Source: Pyxidicoccus xibeiensis
Lineage (GTDB): Bacteria > Myxococcota > Myxococcia > Myxococcales > Myxococcaceae
NCBI RefSeq assembly: GCF_024198175.1
Contig: NZ_JAJVKV010000001.1
Span: 1,302,001-1,366,000, forward strand
DNA: 64,000 bases
Reading direction: 5' to 3'
Of the stretch, positions 52,071 to 58,333 are shown piece by piece. The position numbers and the translations under genes were made by a program. How positions within the stretch are numbered: the first letter of the stretch is position 1; every line of letters starts with the position of its first letter. Under the pieces are notes generated by a model. The model ran no database searches. It saw nothing but the letters and a program-made list of their open reading frames with translations, and was not told the DNA's origin.

Positions 52071-53522
52071 ATGCCGCTCCGTCGAACGGGTGCCGTCCTG
52101 CTGGTCGTACTGACCGCGTGCAGCGGCACTCCACGTGTCACGCGCGCACGGGCGGATGAAGGCGGGGCAGCCCGGTATGAGCTGAGCGTCGTGTCTCCTC
52201 GCACCGTGTCCGTGGAGCCCGTGGAGCTGGATGAGGACGACTTCACCGAGGCCGTGGCGAAGCTGGCGCAAGAAGCCCACCCCTCGGCCCAGCCCCAGAA
52301 GGCGGTGCGGCGACTCCTCCCCCAGGTGGCTGAGGGTGGGCATGCGGCGCGCGCGGAGGAGGGCCCCATCATCCGGGTGGCGCCCGTGGAGGTAACGGCC
52401 TCCACCTCGCGGGCGGAGGTGGAGCTGACGCGCGAGTACCTGCGCTGGTGCCAGCGGGCCCAGGGCGGCGGGGACTGTCTGCACCTGCTGGCGGATGGTC
52501 CCACCGTGCGAGGTGACGACAGGTACGCGCTGGCCCTGGCGCTCTCGCTCGGCTCGGTGCTGGAGGAGACGAAGCTGGCGCTCAAGGGGATGGTGGAGCC
52601 CTCCGCCGTGCTCGCCATGCTGGTGTGGATTGCCGCCCTCTACCTGCTGCTCTGGGTGCTACCCGAGCCTGTCTCCAAGGGCATCGCGGCCGGCCTGACG
52701 GTAGGCCTGCTCGCCTGGCTGGGCGTGGACACGGTGTGGAGCCTGATGCGCGGTTGGACGCGGCTGGTGGAGGACGCGGACAGGGCGACCTCCTTTGACG
52801 AGCTGAGCTCGGCCGGAGAGAACTTCGGCAAGGTGATGGGCGAGAATACCGCGCGCGTGCTGGTGCTGCTGGCCACCGCGGTGCTGGGCGGCTCGGTGGC
52901 GAAGCTGGCGGAGAAGCTGCCCAGGCTGCCCGGCTTCGCGCAGGCGTCCGTACAGGCCGAGGCGCAGGGTGGCTTGCGCCTCGCGACGATGGCAGAGGTG
53001 GAGACGGTGGCGGCCTCGTCGGAGGGCACCTTCTCCATCCTGACGCGCAGCCCGGGCAGCGCGGCGGGCTCGCGGGTGAAGGCCACCACCGTCATCCAGC
53101 ACCAGGGTGGAAACCGGCAGGTACTCATCAACGGGCAGCGCTGGCATGTGCCCGCGAAGAAACCGCTGAAGGACATTCCGGCGACAGACCCGGTGGGGGA
53201 CCAACTTCAAGCCGCCGCGCTCCGGGCAGCCCAGAGGTGGGGCCCTCACGAACTCCGACTGGAAGAGCAAAAGGCCATCACCCAGGCGGTTTCTCGCGGG
53301 GAGCACTGGATGGCGAGACTCCTGGAGCGACAAGCCCGGGGACGCTTCGTGGAAAGAGTGCTGCGAAGCCAGTTTCCCCAGTTGAGGTGGAATCTACGAG
53401 GTGTCGACGTGATTGACCCCTCTACGGGCTACAAGTACGAGCTTCTCTCTGGAACGGACTCGAACCTGGCCTTGCACGGCCAGCGCATGGTGGATGTCCT
53501 CTTCCGCATGATCACCTTTTAA
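52071..53522 (+). CDS. SitA-like polymorphic lipoprotein toxin
   Basis: A 483-residue lipoprotein (MPLRRTGAVLLVVLTACSG, Cys17). Its layout fits the myxobacterial SitA family, toxins passed between kin by outer-membrane exchange: a lipoprotein N-terminus, a middle region with hydrophobic helices (about 183-230, VLAMLVWIAALYLLLWVLPE and GLTVGLLAWLGVDTVWSLM), and a variable C-terminal toxin. The last 110 residues end with WNLRGVDVIDPSTGYKYELL then SGTDSNLALHGQRMVDVLF, nuclease-like in the spacing of Asp, Asp and Glu. Immunity is encoded 12 bases downstream. It is divergent from the PAAR-AHH effector. Confidence 0.7.
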   Translation: MPLRRTGAVLLVVLTACSGTPRVTRARADEGGAARYELSVVSPRTVSVEPVELDEDDFTEAVAKLAQEAHPSAQPQKAVRRLLPQVAEGGHAARAEEGPIIRVAPVEVTASTSRAEVELTREYLRWCQRAQGGGDCLHLLADGPTVRGDDRYALALALSLGSVLEETKLALKGMVEPSAVLAMLVWIAALYLLLWVLPEPVSKGIAAGLTVGLLAWLGVDTVWSLMRGWTRLVEDADRATSFDELSSAGENFGKVMGENTARVLVLLATAVLGGSVAKLAEKLPRLPGFAQASVQAEAQGGLRLATMAEVETVAASSEGTFSILTRSPGSAAGSRVKATTVIQHQGGNRQVLINGQRWHVPAKKPLKDIPATDPVGDQLQAAALRAAQRWGPHELRLEEQKAITQAVSRGEHWMARLLERQARGRFVERVLRSQFPQLRWNLRGVDVIDPSTGYKYELLSGTDSNLALHGQRMVDVLFRMITF

Positions 53523-53534
53523 GGGGGCGGGAAG

Positions 53535-54140
53535 ATGCCTCAGCTCAATATCGAGAACCGGGACATTGAAAACGAGCGGCTCGAAATCAAGGCCGGGGAC
53601 ATTGGCTTCCTGGGTCCAAACCTGACGCTTCGGAATTGCACCCTGGTCCTGAGGGTTGCCGCGAGGAATCTGATTCTCATCGGCCCACGCCTCATCGACT
53701 GCACCATCGAGGTGAAACGGGAGCTGAAGAACTTCCCCTGGACCCATGCCAATCTGAAGGGCTGCCGATTCACGGGCACGATGACCGGCTGTGACTTCGG
53801 TCGCTGGCCCTACGATGAAAAGCCGGAGCGCGGCGGTATCGAGGACTGCGACTTCACGGGTGCACACCTGACCGCTTGTCGCTTCGTCGACTGCGACCCC
53901 GGCAGCCTGAAGCTCCCGTCCTGGCCCTGCTTCACCATCCTCGACCCCATGCGCCGCAACAAGGAACTGCTCGCGCTGCCCTGGCCGGGGACAACCCGCA
54001 TCATGGTGGAGTCCTTCCTGATGTCCCCGCCGCAAACCGTAGCCGTGACGGACTCCGCCACTGCGCTCGCTAAACGCTTTGACACCAGCGAAGAAGCCAT
54101 CCGTGCCGTCCTCGACCGCCTCGATGGCGTGATTCTCTGA
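53535..54140 (+). CDS. Pentapeptide-repeat-like immunity protein for the SitA-like toxin
   Basis: A 201-residue cytoplasmic protein. Residues 1-125 contain irregular five-residue steps (LTLRNCTLVLRVAARNLIL, LIDCTIEVKRELKNF, NLKGCRFTGTMTGCDFG, IEDCDFTGAHLTACRFVDCD), i.e. a short right-handed quadrilateral beta-helix as in pentapeptide proteins. The C-terminal 70 residues are helical (ALAKRFDTSEEAIRAVLDRL). Its position directly after the toxin gene makes it the probable SitI-type immunity protein; a beta-helix that mimics DNA would suit inhibition of a nuclease, but that is inference. Confidence 0.65.
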   Translation: MPQLNIENRDIENERLEIKAGDIGFLGPNLTLRNCTLVLRVAARNLILIGPRLIDCTIEVKRELKNFPWTHANLKGCRFTGTMTGCDFGRWPYDEKPERGGIEDCDFTGAHLTACRFVDCDPGSLKLPSWPCFTILDPMRRNKELLALPWPGTTRIMVESFLMSPPQTVAVTDSATALAKRFDTSEEAIRAVLDRLDGVIL

Positions 54141-54162
54141 CCTTCCACCCGCACCCGGAGCG

Positions 54163-54207
54163 CCTCGACTCCACGGGCGGGCCGATGCTTCGATGCCCCC
54201 GCCACCC
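54163..54207 (+). repeat. Leader direct repeat, copy 2 (before TraB/GumN gene)
   Basis: This is the second copy of the repeat at 52005-52050; both lie within 65 bases before a lipoprotein start codon. Eight mismatches over about 41 aligned positions. Confidence 0.6.
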
Positions 54208-54225
54208 ACGGGGGAACCGCCCGCC

Positions 54226-55170
54226 ATGAAGCACCTGTTCCTGCTGACGTCCCTGCTCCTCACCGCGCTGCTCGGTGGGGGCTGTGCCTCCACGCCCACC
54301 CCGGCGAAGACGTACACCCCCGTCGACACCGGCCACGCCTTCCTCTGGGAGGTGAAGGACGGACACGGGCGCGGCGGCACTGCTTACGTCGTCGGCTCCA
54401 TCCACATGGGCCGCGAGGGCGAGCTCACCCTCCCTCCCGCCATGGAGACCGCCTTCGCGAAGTCCGACGCGCTGGTCGTCGAGGTGGATGTCGGCAAGGT
54501 GGATGCCAACTCCATGGCGAAGCTCGTCATGGAGCTGGGCCGCCTCCCCGAGGGCCAGCGCCTCTCCCAGCGCCTGGACCCCGAGACAGTCACCCTCCTC
54601 AGCCGCGCCGCCGACCGCATGGGCCTGCAGCTCGACGGACTGGAGAGCCTGCGCCCGTGGCTCGCCGGCATGGTCCTCAGCGTCACCGAGCTGCAGCGCG
54701 CCGGCTACCAGCAGGGCCATGGCGTGGACCGCGCCTTCCTCGGCCGCGCCCGCGACGCCGGCAAGGCCATCCTCGAGCTGGAGACCGCCGAGGGACAGGT
54801 CCGCATGCTCGCCGGCACCCCGGACAAGCTCCAGGACCTCATGCTCCGCGACCAGCTCCGCCGCACCCAGGAGGCCGGCGCCGTCCTCGAACAGCTCGTC
54901 GCCGCCTGGAAGGCCGGGGACGCCGACGGCATGGCCTCCCTCATCCTCCAGGGCGCCAACGACGCCACCTACCGCCCCGTCTACGAGCGCATCTTCTTCG
55001 AGCGCAACGCGCAGATGGCCACCAGCGTGGACGCCCTCCTCGCCCAGCCCCGCACCCACTTCGTCGTCGTCGGCGCCGGCCACGTCGTCGGCCCCCAGGG
55101 CCTCGTCGCCCTCCTCCAGAAACAGGGCCACTCCGTCCGCCAGCTGCCACGCACCCCCGCCGCCGAGTGA
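54226..55170 (+). CDS. TraB/GumN family lipoprotein
   Basis: A 314-residue lipoprotein (signal MKHLFLLTSLLLTALLGGGC, Cys20). The family core is present: VVGSIHMGREGELTLPPAME near the start, ALVVEVDVG with acidic residues, and near the C-terminus HFVVVGAGHVVGPQGLVALL, the paired GxxH motifs of TraB/GumN proteins thought to bind metal. SLRPWLAGMVLSVTELQRAG and GHGVDRAFLGRARDAGKAIL are typical. Enzyme activity is not settled for the family. The ATG was chosen from the signal peptide; the start has only a weak ribosome site. It follows the toxin-immunity pair and shares a leader repeat with it. Confidence 0.85.
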   Translation: MKHLFLLTSLLLTALLGGGCASTPTPAKTYTPVDTGHAFLWEVKDGHGRGGTAYVVGSIHMGREGELTLPPAMETAFAKSDALVVEVDVGKVDANSMAKLVMELGRLPEGQRLSQRLDPETVTLLSRAADRMGLQLDGLESLRPWLAGMVLSVTELQRAGYQQGHGVDRAFLGRARDAGKAILELETAEGQVRMLAGTPDKLQDLMLRDQLRRTQEAGAVLEQLVAAWKAGDADGMASLILQGANDATYRPVYERIFFERNAQMATSVDALLAQPRTHFVVVGAGHVVGPQGLVALLQKQGHSVRQLPRTPAAE

Positions 55171-55592
55171 TGGCCTCGCGGCTCCTCGCGCACTCCGCCG
55201 CCGCGTGACGGCCCCGCGACGCCTCGCGCGGCACCCCACGTAGCGCCGCGCCGTCCCACGGCTGGCAGCACGGCCTACGCGCCCCGACGCTCGGGCGCCG
55301 TGGACCGCCTCGCCTCAGCCCCTCGGCCAGCGCCCCGCCCCACCGTCCACTCGCGCACACCGCGGGGCGACGACTTCGCCCCGTGGGGCAAGTCCCGGGT
55401 CCGCCATGGGGCATTCCCTTCCCATTTCCCCTCTGAAAACCCGCCAGGACCGCGTCCCACCCGCGCCTCCGCGGTGGCACCGTCCGTGCAATCCACGCCG
55501 GATGTGCCGCGAAGGCCTACCTGGCAGGGAGGCCCTTCCGCTCCAGCACCGCAGTGCACACCTGGGGAAATCCCGGGTTGCATCCTTGGTGC

Positions 55593-55640
55593 ATCAAATT
55601 TAAATTAACTGCCGAAACCTCGAAGCACCTATAAAAATAA
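55593..55640 (+). promoter_or_regulatory. AT-rich promoter/operator before the Lrp gene
   Basis: In a 484-base gene-free stretch (55171-55654) that is otherwise very GC-rich, AATTTAAATT (a perfect 10-bp palindrome) and, 30 bases on, TATAAAAATAA occur just before the Lrp start. TATAAA is a plausible -10 box with TTAACT upstream (19-base spacing). The palindrome may be an autoregulatory Lrp site. Nothing else is seen in 55171-55590. Confidence 0.5.
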
Positions 55641-55654
55641 GGTCCGCCTACCCC

Positions 55655-56131
55655 ATGCCCCTCGACGAACTCGACATCCGCATCGTCGACCAGCTGCAGC
55701 GCGACGGCCGCGCGACGCAGCTGGAGCTGTCGCGCGCGGTGGGGCTGTCGCAGCCGGCGGTGGCCGAGCGCATCCGGAAGCTGGAGGAGCGCGGCATCAT
55801 CACCGGGTACACGGCGCGGGTGGACGCGTCGAAGCTCGGCAAGGACATCACCGCCTTCATCGGGGTGAGCGTCGAGCATCCCAAGTACTTCGAGGGCTTC
55901 GCGAAGAAGGTGCTCGCGCTGCCGGACGTCCTGGAGTGCCACCGCGTGGCCGGCCAGGACTCGTACATCCTCAAGGTCAAGACGGCGAACACGAAGACGC
56001 TCGACTCGCTCCTCGTGGAGACGCTGCGCACCATCGCCGGCGTCACCCGCACGCAGACGACCATCGTCCTGTCATCCATCAAGGAGGACACGCATGTGCG
56101 TGTCCCCGCCGAGCAGCTGAAAGGAGAGTGA
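55655..56131 (+). CDS. Lrp/AsnC-family transcriptional regulator
   Basis: A 158-residue regulator of typical family size. The N-terminal helix-turn-helix is LDIRIVDQLQRDGRATQLEL followed by SRAVGLSQPAVAERIRKLEE; the ligand-binding RAM domain reads ITAFIGVSVEHPKYFEGFAK, DVLECHRVAGQDSYILKVK and LSSIKEDTHVRVP. It lies five bases upstream of a PLP aminotransferase, so an amino acid or keto acid is the probable effector and the transferase the target. A ribosome site is weak (AAGGT at 13 bases). Confidence 0.92.
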   Translation: MPLDELDIRIVDQLQRDGRATQLELSRAVGLSQPAVAERIRKLEERGIITGYTARVDASKLGKDITAFIGVSVEHPKYFEGFAKKVLALPDVLECHRVAGQDSYILKVKTANTKTLDSLLVETLRTIAGVTRTQTTIVLSSIKEDTHVRVPAEQLKGE

Positions 56132-56136
56132 ATCGC

Positions 56137-57354
56137 ATGAGCGCCGACGCGATGAGCGCCCCCCTTCCCCCGCCGCCCGTATGGCGGCTGGCCCAGCGGA
56201 TGTCTCGCATCAAGACGTCCGCGGTCCGCGAAATCCTGAAGGTCGCCGAGCGGCCCGACATCCTCTCCTTCGCGGGAGGCCTGCCGGCCCCGGAGCTCTT
56301 CCCCGTGGAGGCCATCGCCGAGGCGCACGCCGAGGTGCTCGCCACCGAGGGCCGCGCGGCGCTCCAGTACAGCACCACCGAGGGCTTCGCCCCCCTGCGC
56401 GAGTGGATTTGCGGCCACCTCCAGAAGCGCGGCCGCGTGTCCACCGCGGACCAGGTCCTCATCACCAACGGCTCGCAGCAGGGCATCGACCTGGTGGCCA
56501 AGGTGCTGCTGGACCCGGGTGACCTCGTCGTCGTGGAGAACCCCAGCTACCTGGCGGCGCTCCAGACGTTCGGCGGCTACGAGGCGAAGTTCGCCACCGT
56601 GGGCAGCGACGACCAGGGCATGCGCACCGACGACCTGGAGCGCCTGCTGGCCACGCACCGGCCCAAGCTGGTGTACGTCGTCGCCAACTTCCAGAACCCC
56701 AAGGGCACCACCCTCTCGCTGGAGCGCCGGCGCGAGCTGGTGCGGCTGGCCCAGCGCCACCGCTTCCTCATCCTCGAGGACGACCCGTACGGCGAGCTGC
56801 GCTTCACCGGCGAGCACCTGCCGTCGCTGGCCGCCTTCGACGACGAGGGCGTCGTCGTGTCCCTGGGCACGTTCTCCAAGACGCTCGCCCCGGGCCTGCG
56901 CATCGGCTGGGTGGTGGGCCCGCGCGACTTCGTGCGCAACCTCACCGTGGCCAAGCAGTCCACGGACCTGCACACCGCCACGCTCGCCCAGCGCGCGGTG
57001 GCCAGGCTCCTCACCCGCTTCGACTACGGCGCCCACCTGGAGTCGCTGCGCCCCGTCTACGGCGAGCGCGCCAACGCCATGCTGGCCGCGCTCGAGGCCC
57101 ACATGCCTGCGGGCACCAAGTGGACCACGCCCGAGGGCGGCATGTTCCTGTGGGTGGAGCTGCCCGAGGGCCTCAGCGGCGACCTGCTGCTGCCCAAGGC
57201 GATTGAGCAGAAGGTGGCCTTCGTGCCCGGCAGCCCCTTCTTCGCCAACAACCCGCGCCCGGAGTTCCTCCGCCTCAACTACTCCAACCGGCCGCCAGAC
57301 CTGATTGCCGAGGGCATGCGCCGGCTGGGCGCCGTGATTGCCGCGGCCATGTAG
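56137..57354 (+). CDS. PLP-dependent class I/II aminotransferase (2-aminoadipate/LysN type)
   Basis: A 405-residue aminotransferase of fold type I. ILSFAGGLPAPELFPVEAIA, YSTTEGFAPLREWICGHLQK, ITNGSQQGIDLVAKVLLDPG and PNFQNP-like VVANFQNPKGTT mark the 2-aminoadipate/kynurenine aminotransferase branch. The PLP lysine is in LGTFSKTLAPGLRIGWVVGP, and FVPGSPFF and RLNYSN complete the site. The true substrate is uncertain; aromatic or branched amino acids are also possible. AAGGAG precedes the ATG. It forms an operon with the Lrp gene. Confidence 0.9.
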   Translation: MSADAMSAPLPPPPVWRLAQRMSRIKTSAVREILKVAERPDILSFAGGLPAPELFPVEAIAEAHAEVLATEGRAALQYSTTEGFAPLREWICGHLQKRGRVSTADQVLITNGSQQGIDLVAKVLLDPGDLVVVENPSYLAALQTFGGYEAKFATVGSDDQGMRTDDLERLLATHRPKLVYVVANFQNPKGTTLSLERRRELVRLAQRHRFLILEDDPYGELRFTGEHLPSLAAFDDEGVVVSLGTFSKTLAPGLRIGWVVGPRDFVRNLTVAKQSTDLHTATLAQRAVARLLTRFDYGAHLESLRPVYGERANAMLAALEAHMPAGTKWTTPEGGMFLWVELPEGLSGDLLLPKAIEQKVAFVPGSPFFANNPRPEFLRLNYSNRPPDLIAEGMRRLGAVIAAAM

Positions 57355-57423
57355 GTCCATGGAAGAACCGTGCCGCGCCGCGTTGCAGCCCACGCGGCGC
57401 GTGCGGCTTCTCCCAAGTTGAAG

Positions 57424-57441
57424 CTTGATTCAGGTTTCAAG
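57424..57441. promoter_or_regulatory. Imperfect palindrome before SDR gene
   Basis: CTTGA and TCAAG are inverted arms within an 18-base site whose reverse strand reads CTTGAAACCTGAATCAAG. A related sequence spans the start codon of the TetR gene at 44.4 kb, so it may be a TetR binding site. Confidence 0.35.
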
Positions 57442-57537
57442 TCTCTCGCCGCTGGCCAGGACGGGCCCGGTTGCGTAGCCTGCGCCCACTTTCGAGGGTG
57501 GCGCGGGCTCGCGCCGCCCCCATTCGCGGAGAGAGAC

Positions 57538-58284
57538 ATGCAGCTCAAGGACCTCAAGATTGTCGTCACGGGTGGCGCCCAGGGCATGGGCGCGCACTTC
57601 GCGCAGCGGCTGCAGGAGGCTGGCGCGCAGGTGGCGGTGGGGGATGTGAACGAGGAGCGGCTCGCCGCCCTGCCCGCCGGCATCCACCGCCGCAAGCTGG
57701 ACGTGTCCTCCGAGGAGGACGTGGTCTCCTTCGTCAGCTGGGCGCACGGGGCCATGGGCGGCCTCAACGGGCTCATCAACAACGCGGGCATCCTCCGGGA
57801 CGCGCTGCTGGTGAAGAAGGACCGCACCACCGGCCAGGTGAAGAAGCTGTCCACGGCGGACTGGAATGCCGTCATCGGCGTCAACCTCACCGGCGCCACG
57901 CTGATGGTGCGCGAGGTGGTGGCGAAGATGGCGGAGACGGACGCCAAGGGCGGCGTCATCGTCAACATGTCGTCCATTGCCCGGCACGGCAACCGCGGCC
58001 AGTCCAACTACGTGTCCGCGAAGGCCGCGCTGGCCGCCAACACCGTCACCTGGTCTCGCGAGTTCGCCCCCTTCGGCATCCGCGTGGGCGCCGTGGCCCC
58101 GGGCATGATTGAGACGCCGATGACGCAGGGCATGAACCAGAAGGCCCGCGACGCGCTGGTGTCCAACATCCCCGTGGGCCGCATCGGCGTGCCCGAGGAC
58201 ATCTGGGTGGCCGTGAAGTTCATCATCGAGTGCGACTACTTCAACGGCCGCACCATCGACGTGGACGGCGGCCTCAACTTCTAG
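57538..58284 (+). CDS. Short-chain dehydrogenase/reductase (FabG-like)
   Basis: A 248-residue SDR. The cofactor motif is VVTGGAQGMGAHFAQRL, the structural motif LINNAGILRDALLV, and the catalytic set Ser (VNMSSIARHG), Tyr and Lys (SNYVSAKAALAA). PGMIETPMTQGM and a C-terminal GRTIDVDGGLNF are classic. It probably reduces a 3-oxoacyl or hydroxy substrate with NAD(P)H; a fatty-acid link is suggested by the operator-like site upstream. The ATG follows GGAGAGA. It is convergent with the transglycosylase gene. Confidence 0.92.
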   Translation: MQLKDLKIVVTGGAQGMGAHFAQRLQEAGAQVAVGDVNEERLAALPAGIHRRKLDVSSEEDVVSFVSWAHGAMGGLNGLINNAGILRDALLVKKDRTTGQVKKLSTADWNAVIGVNLTGATLMVREVVAKMAETDAKGGVIVNMSSIARHGNRGQSNYVSAKAALAANTVTWSREFAPFGIRVGAVAPGMIETPMTQGMNQKARDALVSNIPVGRIGVPEDIWVAVKFIIECDYFNGRTIDVDGGLNF

Positions 58285-58297
58285 GCGGCTGTCTCCA

Positions 58298-58323
58298 GGC
58301 GGGGCCTGTGTCCGGGCCCCGCC
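58298..58323. terminator. Bidirectional terminator hairpin
   Basis: GGCGGGGCC and GGCCCCGCC form a perfect 9-bp stem with an 8-base loop between the convergent SDR (stop 58284) and transglycosylase (stop 58334) genes. Confidence 0.6.
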
Positions 58324-58333
58324 GTGCCGAGCC

